Shown here: positions 34,376 through 45,245 of the stretch, in pieces
Layout of the letters: every line of letters begins with the position of its first letter
Position numbering within the stretch: position 1 is the stretch's first letter
Origin: Gnetum montanum
Taxonomy: Eukaryota; Streptophyta; Gnetopsida; Gnetales; Gnetaceae
Direction: 5' to 3'
DNA length: 64,000 nt
NCBI GenBank assembly: GCA_015680685.1
Contig: MNCI01037953.1
Span: forward strand, 931,264 to 995,263
The notes under the pieces: generated by a model
What the model was told of the DNA's origin: nothing
What the model saw: only the letters and a program-made list of their open reading frames with translations
Database searches by the model: none
Translations under genes and position numbers: made by a program

Positions 34376-35357
34376 CACATCATGTCCTTAGCATGCATCT
34401 ATGCCAAGTACACATTGAACGAGCATGCACAATGCTGATGCATGGGTGGGATGTTGCAGCTCTAGAACGTGGTTCATGACACACTAGGAACACGATCTGG
34501 AGCATACGTGAAATTGCCACCCTTGGAATTGTGCTAATTCTTCGGAGATGTTGTATGACATTACACTAGCCCTTCGGACCTATCATCGCCATAGCCCATC
34601 ACCCTGACAGTAGCTCCTTGGTCAGTGCCTGCTATTGAAGTTCTAGCACTATTGTGGCCTAGCCACAATATTATTATCCTGCAGCTCCCTGCCAATGACA
34701 TTTAGCTATGTGGTAGCTAATCCCATAGCTGAATTAAGAATGCATGCCCTTGGTAGGGATTCCAGAGCATTTACACTCATAGCGATGCCTCACTCCTTCG
34801 AGGCTAGTTCCTCCATGCTATCTATAGTCAGTAAGATCTTTACCCTTGCTGGTCAAGGGTACGTCTCGCTACAATAGCAAATGCTATAGCATCACAAAGT
34901 GAGTGCCTCAGCTAGCCTAGATTTTTTAGAGTGCAACTCCCATGACGTGTGTAGCTTAGCTCGCCATATGGGAAACATTAGTGTGAATCCATTACATGTG
35001 TAATGTAGCTCATCGCATGGAAAGCATTTGTAGGTAGGTTGAAACCCTACATGGATGTAACAAAACTCATCCTAGGAATGACACTTGTCCTATGGGAGGT
35101 CAAAGGTCGATGAAAGAAAAGATGAAAATGCAAAAGACTCCCTCATGAGCACTTCGACGAGGGATTCAGCTAAACCACATCTTTATCCTTCTCTTGTGCC
35201 TCCTTCCTCCCTGCTTCACCTTTTCCTTCCAATGCAACACTCTCAAGTGTAGTCAAGCGACATCTTGGCACTCACCAAGCGACAATGATAGCATTTTGTC
35301 TTCCATGGTGTTTTGTTTTCTTTTTCAACATCTCTCGAGCCCATCCTCCAGATGTCG
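34376..35357 (+). other. Element 2 region between array 3 and polypurine tract
   Basis: No domain is recognised. Three loosely related ~50-bp repeats occur at 34950-35090, around TAGCTTAGCTCGCCATATGG and variants. Small ORFs at 34695-34877 and 35194-35442 look like chance. Confidence 0.5.
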
Positions 35358-35359
35358 AC

Positions 35360-35368
35360 AAAAAGGGG
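35360..35368 (+). other. Polypurine tract of element 2
   Basis: AAAAAGGGG lies four bases upstream of the 3' LTR start at 35373, where plus-strand DNA synthesis would be primed. Confidence 0.85.
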
Positions 35369-35372
35369 CCAA

Positions 35373-37155
35373 TGAAATACCCCAAAATTCAGAGGCATGC
35401 CTGCTTCACCAAGCCTTTATAATTTGTGTAGCAGCATGGTAGTTCTTCAGGAGATGGATGCTCTAATTTTCAGACTATCTAGATTCAGCAAGTTTTCTAT
35501 CCCAGGTGTCAATGGGCTAAATGGATTTTCTAGCCTGACCACCTGAGCAGTTCACCCAGTTGACCGTGCACTTAGGGGTGATGCTTGGAACTATTGGCAA
35601 TGCTCAAAACACACAAATCACTTCATCTGATTTTCTAAGTCATGAAGTTTGCTACGCTATGCTACACCTCGCTATGTAGCGTAGCAAGCTTCAGAAGATG
35701 TTTACAGAAGTGAAATGCTACGCCACGCTATGCAGTGTAGTGTGGTGTAGCAAAAGCTATATGGTTGCTTTGCTCGCCTGACTGCAAGTCCTTCGAAAAT
35801 GTCTCTTTCCATTAGGAAGCAATGGACCATTTCTGTTGCTACGCTACACCGAGCTACATGGTGCAATGAGGCATAGCAATTCTATGAAAGTGATAGAAGG
35901 CATCTCAAAGTGGAGGATCAGCAAGTTCGCAAGTTTCACAGTGCAAAAGGCAAAGCTTGCAAATTAGTGACGTTCTTGCGACTAAGGACAGCTGCTACGC
36001 TATGATACTCTATGTAGCGTAGCAAATCTGTGACCAGTAGTCAAAACACTATGAAAGTTCCCAACACATGCAGTGAGACACAACACAGATTTCTTACTTC
36101 AAATTGATGGTTACACTACGCTATGCTGCATAGTGTAGCACAGTGTAACAAGATGCTATGCTACGTCAAGCGCTACGCTACAAAACATGTTAAGACGTAG
36201 TAAGTAGTCATGCGACATTAATGCACCTCACCTAATTGCACCGTTGCTTTGACAGTGTAATTACAACATGGAAGGTTTGTAATTATGGTATGGCAGTTTC
36301 ACCCAATGGTCATGTAGGAACGTGCAGTATAGATAGGTTAGCATAGGCCCAAGGCATGTGGCGTTCAAACTACATCTTTCACACGCCCTTGGTCCTATAA
36401 ATACCCCTTATGAGAGATGCTTAGAAAGGCTCTCTCTATGGATTTCACACTCTCAGGCACACTGTCTCTCTCTCTCTCTTTCTCTAGCTAGGTTAGGCAC
36501 TGGGACACTCTAACTGATAAGAGCTTCCGGCACTCGGACACTCTTTTTGCACTTTCGGTCCCGATTTTCTGAACAATCTAGTCGGCTAATAGTCTAGTTG
36601 TCTAACAAGAAAAAGTTGGCACTGTAATCTCAAGCATTGTAAACTTTCTATTTTGACATTGTAAAAAATTAGCGTTCTTAGCTGGCATTTGCTTCTGATC
36701 TTTCCTACAACCTTAGTAGCACTTTACATTATTGACGACTGAGCCCACGTTCAAGCACACAGCCATCTTGCTCTACACATCTTGGTTACTCTTGGAATCT
36801 CTACACCTCTCAGCATTGTGCAACTAATTGTATTCATCTTGATAGAGTGAGGTCATAGCTTTGAAGCAGTGCATTTTTCTAACTGTATATTACATTATCC
36901 CCTATTTACTATTGCATTTTACACTATTTTTTGTCTATTTTGCATTTAAGCATTACTTCACGCTATTAGTCTCATTTTTCAAATCACACTTTGCAAAAGG
37001 TTATATAGACATTGACTAAGTCCCTGTCGGATCGAATAGACTATTTAGGGCACCCTATTTCCGTCCCATCTAGCATCCGTGGAAATGGGGTCAAGGCTGT
37101 TGTTGGCCGACGACCCCTCGACATTTTCCAGCTGCCAACGTTTTCAGTCACTACA
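35373..37155 (+). repeat. 3' LTR of element 2 (1783 bp)
   Basis: It begins TGAAATACCCC and ends CACTACA, followed by the GGTAG duplication. It is homologous to 18650-20452 throughout. The TATA box is at 36394-36404 (CCTATAAATAC). U3 palindromes are present but more degraded, for example at 35651-35690. Confidence 0.92.
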
Positions 37156-37160
37156 GGTAG

Positions 37161-37644
37161 CTCTCCTGCCATGAGTCCCTTAAATTTTGTGCCTCTGTGG
37201 GATGGTAATCCCTTGTGTCGTAATCACATGCAACGTATTTAGCGTATAACTGCGTCATGCCTATCTGTGTGAGAGCACAAAGGAGCATGTTAGGGACTAC
37301 ATGATCTGGAGGTAACACTATGTTACCTTGCAAGTCTCACCAATGCAGTTGTTCATCCTAATGGAGGATAAAGGTAAAATCGTGTATATACTCATCGTGA
37401 TGAGTATACACTACTCAATACTATTGAGGAACTGGTGGTTCTTGGTTATGTATGTTGTGTCGTCGACTGTCTCTTGTGTGGTCCCTAGGTGAAGTGCTTT
37501 TATGAGAAGAAGAAGACATTGTTATCTTGTCGGTGTGCTATTGACTGTTGTTTAAATTTTCTTCTGATTAAACCTAAGGGTTCGTTCTAGCTCTAAGCGA
37601 TGTGAATGGTATCCTATGTTCTACTTAGCACACAAACAACTAAG
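37161..37644 (-). other. Leader of element 1b
   Basis: This untranslated stretch lies between primer site and gag. It aligns with 6030-6500 of element 1 (shared TCTGTGGGATGG, GAGAGCACAA and GAGGATAAAGG blocks). Confidence 0.75.
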
Positions 37645-37662
37645 TCCTCGGCAACGATGCCA
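37645..37662 (-). other. Primer-binding site of element 1b (tRNA-Asp type)
   Basis: The minus strand reads TGGCATCGTTGCCGAGGA, 15 of 18 matches to the tRNA-Asp site, one base inside the 5' LTR. Confidence 0.8.
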
Positions 37663-37663
37663 A

Positions 37664-38465
37664 TGATGAGTGGCGAGGTACCCCTACACTCAACCATATG
37701 AATATGAGCGTTACACATGTGATCTGGTCAAACTCCAAGGACTAAGTGCTTACGTGCATTATGGAACACTTAAGGTTAATCAATCATTGTCTTCCCAAGC
37801 TTACTTGTATTTTTCATGGTTGTATGATTAAGTAAGCTTGAGACATGTGATTTTTATGTCTTTTATCCTTTTATCGCCTATGCTAAGAAGGAAAAGGGTG
37901 AAGAGACTAAGTAACTAACTTTCACTAACTAAGCTTTAATCATCCTAGCATCAGTATCTATTCCCACTTGTTGTTCACACCCTAAACCAATGCAATTCTA
38001 CTGGGATTACCAAACGTTATTCGTTACTGGGTTACCAAGTGTAGCGCATGTGCTCGAAGCGGTCATACTGAATGCACCTAACTAGGAGAGTTAAGGGTTG
38101 AGAGAGATTAAGTCCCTTCGAAAGCATTTAAATATTTAACAATAATTAAATTCCTATTTAGCTTAGTCCATATGCTGCAAGGTTTATCCAAAAGTTCATC
38201 TTTATTGTCGTACACAATTGTGTGCTCAGGTACAAAATTACTTGAATAAAGATCCGTTCACTTTGAGACTCCTATTGCGGGCACATGGAAATTATTCTAA
38301 CTCTAGAATGGAAAAATGGTAAGAGTTTGGCTAAGGTCTAGATCTAGATGATAAAATAAGGGAAAGTCACCTCTTATTTATAGAACTAGCGATGGGTTGC
38401 GATATCGTGTACACGATATTGCAGGGAACGACACGATATCGCGTACGTGATATCGTGTCCCATCA
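37664..38465 (-). repeat. 5' LTR of element 1b (802 bp)
   Basis: On the plus strand it starts TGATGAGTGGCGAGG, ends CCCATCA and is followed by ATAAG. The minus-strand TATA box CTATAAATAA is at 38374-38383. U3 beyond it holds the palindrome ATATCGTGTACACGATAT (~38403-38420) and a second, 28-bp near-palindrome at 38431-38458. Confidence 0.9.
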
Positions 38466-38470
38466 ATAAG

Positions 38471-41250
38471 ATTATTTGTACCCCATAGAGAAACCAATAC
38501 TCAGTTAGTGATGTTGTCATAATCTTCTCCTTACTACCTCATTAGGATATGACCATGATATGAGAAACTATAACCATCATACTTGTTAAATTATAACATA
38601 TAAATATTATATTCCTATCCTAGGTTTGGTACATCATTTAAAATGAAATCCAAGTAATCTAGAAGATCTCAAGTTATTTATATGTCATCCTAGTAATGTT
38701 AGTTCAACAAAATAGGCTATTTTGATCCTTTAATTCCTAAGCTTCCAACTTCATTTTTAAATACTAAGACTATGTCCAATGCATAGTACTTATGAAGATG
38801 ATTCCAACGATATAAATTTTGTCTCGATTAGACTTATAGTGGTGAGAGATATTGCTGTTTTAATTTTTTTGATATGTGTGCATTAAACTAATATTAAATT
38901 ATTATTTAAAAAAAGGGAAGTAGGAGATCATGCGTTTGAACCTAGACCCCAATTCAAAACTTTAATGATTAATTTTTAATAAAAAAAATTGAGGCCCTAG
39001 GGGCTAGGACTGTAGTTGGTAGTGGCAGGGCCTATTGTGCTACGTCATAGCTAGCCCAACACTAGTAGGGCCATGCAATGTCATATCCAGCCTAATGGTT
39101 GCACAAGGCTTACTACATCATGGCTACAAGTTGGGCCAGTCACACCTCATTGATCTACCTCGTTGCTTCACCTTTGCCATGTCATTGTTTGGTTCCATCA
39201 CATTGCTTCCTTTGCATCGCTGCTCTGCCTTGGTGCTTCACATCTACCACACCTTGTTCATTGTGTAGTTCACCTCTTCTATCCATCATCCATTACATCA
39301 TCTACCATTGCTACACCATGCCTTATCCCACATTGTTGCCTACAATCTACACTACCTCAATTCCTAGCATCATTTTCTGCTGACATAGCATGGACACTAA
39401 TGATGTCGTAGATCACTATTCCTTCTAGTGTTTTGTGGATACTAATCATACTATAGATCATTACCCCTTCTAGTGCTCTACAAACATTAATGACACTACA
39501 TATCACTATCCCTTTTAGTGCTCTATAGACATTGATGGTGTTGCTCTATAGACATATCACTATCCCTTTTAGTGTTTCATAGACATTGATGGAGCTATAG
39601 GTCATTGCCCCTTCTGGTGCTTCATGAACATTGATGATGTTGTAGATCATTGTCCCTTTCAGTGCTTCATGGACATCATCAATGTTGCAGATCACTACTT
39701 CTTTTGACACTTTGTGGACATTGCTGATGCTAGAATCACTACTCCTTTTGACACACCATGAACACCCAAGAATAACTACCTCTTCTTGCACCTCATGTAC
39801 ACTGCTAGTGTTGGAAATCATTGCCCCTTCCAACAACCTCCAACACCACTACAAGAAATCCTTGCATAGTAGCCAACACCACATGCATCATGTAGGCCCT
39901 AGTGAGGGCCGTATAGGCTCTAGTTATGACTATGCATGAGCTATGTAGTCCCTTACATGGGCCTTGTAGGCCTTACTTGGACTATGCAAGCCCTTGTATG
40001 GGCTATGTAGTCCCCATCTAGGCTGCATAGGCCATGGAAAGGGTAGCATAGGCCTAGGAAAAGGCACCACCATTGTTCAAAACTACCACCTATTACTACT
40101 GACTACTACTACACTCTTTCAATGTTTCATTTGACATCCACTATCACTGCACTCTCCTAGCATGTTCTCTTTGTGTGCCCTATAGCCACGTCACTTCTGA
40201 GGCATTTGGCATGTCCACATTCACTATTGTGGCCTACATCGATGGCCCCAATGTGTTGATGGCTACCATGATGTTTCTTGCCCTCGCTTGTCACTCCAGT
40301 GCCCTCGTGGTGCTATTGACATCCCTACTCCAGAAGCTGTCCTTGCCCTTGGTGATGGGAAAATTTTTCTATAAATCGATGGGAAATTCAAAATTTTCAT
40401 CAATCAATGGAAACTTCAAATTTTTCTATTAGAAGACCATTAATTTAAAATTTGGTATGTGAAAAAGCATTTTCAAAAGTAGAAATTAACATGCTAGTAG
40501 GAAATAAGATAAGAACTTCAAAATTAAGCATGCTTGTCCTGGAGTAGTATTGGGATGGGTTCCTCTTGGGAAGTTTCGTTTTTTACACCAAAGGTTTGAG
40601 AACTCAGAAGCCATAACTTTTGATTTTGGAAGCATTTTTCAATAAATGAAGATTTTTTTTCACATATTTTAATCTTTTGAACATAATGGTGAAGTTATAT
40701 ACATCCCATGGAACCCCAAAAATTAGTTTTCATTCCTTGCTCAACATCGTGCCTTAAGAACTCCCAAAAGATGAATTTTAGCATAACTAGAGCATATGAT
40801 GTTCTTTTTTAACATATGAATAGTCATTTCCAACACTTTTCACCATTCTAAACTTAGTGGTGAGTTTATATTTTTCATCTAGATACTACCTAATTTAATG
40901 ATATCATAAACTATACCTTAAAAGACCATAACTTGGGGTAACTAATTATGCCTACCAATTTTATTATCAAAACTTACAAATTTAACCTCTTAGAACATCT
41001 TAGAACTTAAGTTTAAGTGCTTATGAAACACCACCAAAAATTCATGTTGCCAATTTGTAGCCTTCATTTCGCAACTTGAGGTAAGAATCTTATTGTATAT
41101 GTAACATTTGTAGTCCATGAGCTACAATCTTATATACTTTGGCTTTTGAGGCCAAAAAATGCCTTAAAAGTGGTTATTGCCTCACTTCCCAAGTGGAAAA
41201 AGGTACCTCATGTCTATATTTGCGCTTGGGAAGGCTGAAAATGCCTTAGG
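38471..41250. other. Region between element 1b and element 3, with minisatellites
   Basis: No gene was recognised. The left part continues the DNA that lay at 13585 before element 1b inserted. Tandem repeats occupy 39380-39840 and 39885-40070. The right part (about 40400-41250) may already belong to the U3 of the element 3 LTR, whose start I could not place. Confidence 0.45.
39380..39840. repeat. Minisatellite, ~57-bp period, ~8 units
   Basis: Units carry GTAGATCACTRYYCCTT, TAGTGCT and ATGGACATTGATGRTG. The period is about 57 bases (19 codons), so the minus strand stays open at 39546-39836 with a degenerate 19-residue repeat (NVHEALKG core). Coding is unlikely. Confidence 0.75.
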
Positions 41251-41259
41251 AATGGCCAA

Positions 41260-42466
41260 AATTGGCATTTTCATGGGTTTTTATAGGGGTATAGCCTCAA
41301 CTACGCTAGAACTATCTATCCCCCAATGTAGATGGAATTGATGGGATTTCCCATTTTCAACCCAGTATAGTCACACAAAAATCCATCAAAGATGTAGCAT
41401 TGGGATTGTTGGGATTTTCCATTTCCATTTTTCCAACAATGGCTAGCATAGTCAACCCAAGTTTTTAGCAATTCAAGCATCAATGGAACAACGAAACACC
41501 AAAACACCAGAACAATGGAATATGTAGCATTTCCCAATGTTGGAGTTGACTGTATGTTCCAGAAAATTTAGGGTAGTTGAGGTTCAATGTAGTGATGATG
41601 GTGCCAGTGTAGTTACAAAAGTCCATTTACTATTTATAGTAAACATATGGGTTTTGGTGGCTATAGTATTCTAGAATTATTATAAATGGAAACTACACTA
41701 AGAAGGGATGACAACTGACACCTGTAAATTGATACCAATCTGTTGGCAATCACAATAGCGGTGTGCAGGCCCAAAAATAGTTAATTCCATCCTATATAAA
41801 CCACACATTAATACCTTATTCTAGTTCCACCACTTTGGCAAAAACAACACTTTGTAAGTATTTTCCAACACCCAAGAGTACTTTGCAGCAAATACCTTTT
41901 CACAATATTGTAGCACTTTTGAGCAAAACTGGTGTTTATGCTTGGCACATAGAATTCCATGTGATACATTTCCATCGAAAGTGTGACATCATTCCATAGC
42001 CAAAATTACAGATCTTTATGAAAACTAGTAGGAGTTGTAGGAAATGGGGCTTAGGAAACATCCAGATCGTGAAGCTTCAAGTGCAGATTACAAGTTTCAA
42101 AAAACTTTAGGCACTATCCTTAACAACTCCATTCACACCCAACACATACTTTGTACCTCTCAAAATTTGTACTTTATTTTTCATTTTTAATAAATTAGTT
42201 GTTTATTATGTGTAGATCTAAGTTCACATTTTCATTTCTATCTTGATTTTTATTCTAGATTTGCAATTTCATTTCCATTTTCGTTTTCACTCTTGTTTTT
42301 ACTTTAGTTTCTATTAATACTTCTATAAGTCCCTAGGTGATTAACTAGACTATCCAAGGTACCTTGAATCTCATTTTTAGTAATCCTTAGGATTTGAGGT
42401 TAAAATTGTTTTGGCACTTGGGATTTTTGGTTTCGATTTTAGTTACCAACTTTTCTAAGTCCAACA
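41260..42466 (+). repeat. 5' LTR of element 3 (start uncertain)
   Basis: It ends TAAGTCCAACA at 42466. Its last ~200 bases align with the element 2 LTR end (TAAGTCCCT, then AATTAGACT-like and GGTACC/GGTGCC blocks). A TATA box CCTATATAAA lies at 41791-41800. U3 upstream has CTATGCTR palindrome pieces (41290-41560). The upstream limit is not defined. Confidence 0.65.
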
Positions 42467-43900
42467 ATTTTTTTGTGCTAGAAGGAGAGCCTCCATTCAA
42501 ATTGTTGCCATAAACCCATTTCCTTTTTTCCAATACAATATGCTACATTTTCGTTATTTTGTTATTTCGTTAAAATCAACGTTTTCTTCTTGAACTCTTT
42601 CTTAGATACCTTAGTGTAGTTGTGGTAATAGAGTTGGGCTTTTGCTATAATTTCATGGTAGCTTCTAGTTTTCTTGAAACTAGCATAGTTGACAGTTAAT
42701 ACCCATTTCTGTTAAAGCCCAATTCCACTATAACCTAGTTCCATTTAAACCATTTCTGTTAAAACCTAGTTTCTATTTTCACCACTCAACATAGTTGATT
42801 AAAATTAACAACTTAAGGCTCATCTAGTCATGACATACATGACCATCCACTATGTAGCATTCTATGGAAACAGTTTTCTCACCACCTTTTCATTTATAGC
42901 TAGTTAGATCATTGGGAAATCCCAACTTGTTGAATTTTTGTCAAAAATAATAAATCAAAATTTTTGATAATGGTCTTTAGCAAGTCAATTGTTTTGCCTA
43001 TTGATATGACCACCATGACATTTGGCTACGATGGAGTAAGGATCTATGATCCTAGATACCTAACTATAGCCAAATGTAGATAATCACTTAGGCTATGTGG
43101 GTAAATCCTAGACTTTGCTATGATTAATGAAAAGCATTACAACCTTTTTTTGCATGAAGATCCAAGCAAGACTGCTCCTTCCTTACATAGAGGAAAAAGC
43201 CAATTGTGAGTATGAACTAATCCATCATAATGGGAAGGAGTACATATCCTCTCCCTATAATTAAATATTGTTGAATGATACCTATGCATGCATAATCTCC
43301 TAGCTAATTGAAATGGATGAGCAAGATGTAAAATCAAGCTCAGAAAGACAACATGGAGAACATGATGGGTTCAAGGTAGAGCCTAAACTTAACACCTTTA
43401 TAGGAGGCCTATTTCAACAATCGATCGCTTAGACTACCATAGTTACCTCCATCTTGCTAGTCTCTTTCATGGAACAAGCATTGCAACCATCATCTCTAGT
43501 GTACCCAACCAAGTTCGGGCTAGCATTCATTATAGTCATGTACCAAACAAAATCAATTCCACAAGCAACAACCTTCTTCTCTTTCATGCTATTTTCAACA
43601 CAACTATAATATGTGTGACCATCATCGATAGTTGTAGCCACCATTCCTTCTTTCTCCATCCAAATGGGTCCCACCACGAGACCTTAGGTGATCCAAGGGT
43701 CACATCCTCCTTTTGTTCCCTTTGTGCTCTAGATATTAGCAGAAACCTCTTTCTTGCTATTCAGCCAACCCACAACCATAATGATCTAGCCTATCCCTTC
43801 TATGTTGCAACCAATCACAAGGCAATAGGCCTTACAACTTATGCCTCAACCATTCATTCAAATATCATAACTGATAGGGGCATCCCAAGGCCTAGATCAA
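42467..43900 (+). other. Leader and 5' part of gag in element 3
   Basis: The primer region TGCTAGAAGGAGAG is at 42477-42490. The rest is heavily decayed. An open stretch at 43615-43929 corresponds by position to the variable Gag N-terminal part and lacks recognisable motifs. Confidence 0.45.
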
Positions 43901-43929
43901 GCTTTCTAGATGATCCAAGACTTGATTGA

Positions 43930-45245
43930 AAAGTTAAGTAGGCTTAAAGCCTCCATGCCATAGATTGTAGAAATCATGGACTTCTATTAGGATGATTCTA
44001 TTAGTCCCATGGTCACATCACTAACTCTTCCCCTTGGTGTCCCTATGCCATAGTTCACCAAGTACAATGGCAAGGATGATCTGAATGCTCATTGTATAGG
44101 GCTTGTTGTTGCAAGTGTGGCCATATACAATCATGAGAATCTTTCTTATGTCTCTTACAGGGAAAGCCCTTGAGTGGTATCATGCTTTTCCAAGAGGATC
44201 CATATCCTCTTTGGAAGAACTAATTTCACAATTAGTTAACTATTTCACAATTAGTTAACTATTTCAAGTATAACTTAAAACTTGATACCACCCTTAAGAA
44301 GTTGATGAAGGTCAAGCAAGAATCTCTTGAACTAGTGAAGACGTTCATCTAATGATAGAATGCTCTACTTAATAAATTTCCAAAACCAATAGCTAAAACA
44401 CACCTTCTAGCTATTTTCAAAGGGGTGGTTAATGACTTCATTAAGCTAAAATTATATTATCTTGATCATGGTCTCTTAGTTAAGCCTTTTCCCAAACTAA
44501 GAACATAGAAGATGCCATAGAAGCTAGTTACAACCCTACCTACTTAGCATATAAGAACCAACATACATGAAAGGAAAGGAAGAGTGGAAAGTAAAACAAT
44601 ATAGTAATGGCCATTGTAGCAAAGGAAAACAAAACAACAAGCTAGAGACTAGGAACAAATCAACCTAAGGTCCCTACTAATAACAAAAACCAATCCTTAA
44701 TGTTTAAGTCCTAAACATCAACTACTTCTAGGCCTAGCTTCAAGTAAAAAGACTAATCGAAGTGCACCAGGTTACCCCTTAAGCCATCAAAACTCTTGGA
44801 CCAAGTATTGAAAATCAGTAGGATCTAATATAAACAAATGAACAAGAATGCTCATAATAGGCATGATAGGCTATGTGAAATAGACAAAGACAACACTTGA
44901 GTAATTAAATATGATCCTTTAGTATCCAAGTATTTTAAGCACTACCATTAGTTGCAAGGTCACGATATCGAGTTTTGCCTCACACTGAAGGTTGACTTAC
45001 AAAAGATCATAGATAAGGATGGGTTGGTACTAGACATCTTAAGCTTGGTAAGGCCTCAAAATTAGTTGATGCATATGTACAAAGATTCATTAAATGCCAA
45101 GATAATGCATATACCATATTGACATTCAATGTTGACAATGATTAAAGCTCTGCAAGGGAACTATTTGTAATTCAGGTATCTCCTTGCAATGAAAGGGGTC
45201 CTTCAGCTCTTGCTAGCTCAAGGTCTTCCTTTTCTATAAGGATAC
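43930..45245 (+). pseudogene. Gag of element 3, decayed
   Basis: It is co-linear with element 2 Gag: IMDFY-DDSISP near 43975, FTKYNGKDDLNAH, AIEASYNPTYLAYKN near 44520, and the cysteine/histidine end HDIEFCLTLKVDLQKIIDKD near 44960. The last is less intact than in element 2. A 20-bp direct duplication (ATTTCACAATTAGTTAACT) occurs at about 44223-44262. The family S solo LTR interrupts it at 45246. Confidence 0.7.

Larger units (their letters stand above)
18650..37155 (+). mobile_element. Element 2: complete-ended 18.5-kb Tat-lineage Ty3/gypsy element with antisense cargo gene
   Basis: The ends are TG (18650) and CA (37155), with LTRs of 1803 and 1783 bp, a polypurine tract and an exact GGTAG duplication. 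The plus-strand order is gag, protease, short-repeat array, antisense multi-exon gene, second array, RT, RNase H, aRH, integrase, third array, polypurine tract. The second, archaeal-type RNase H and the Cx2H-type gag end identify the Tat lineage (Ogre/Retand/Grande group). All coding regions carry stops. Confidence 0.92.
13591..38465 (-). mobile_element. Element 1b: Athila element with nested element 2
   Basis: The outer ends are TGATGAG (13591) and CATCA (38465), with the same five bases ATAAG outside both (13586-13590 and 38466-38470). Element 2 plus its duplicated GGTAG splits it at 18645/37161. Removing that leaves about 6.4 kb: 5' LTR, primer site, leader, gag and protease, then a jump to unassigned sequence and a truncated 3' LTR. 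Across the junction the leader aligns base for base with element 1 near 6000-6060, proving the nesting. Confidence 0.9.

Noticed and set aside
39546-39836. Repetitive 96-residue minus ORF
   Set aside because: It is explained by the 57-bp minisatellite, whose period is a multiple of three.
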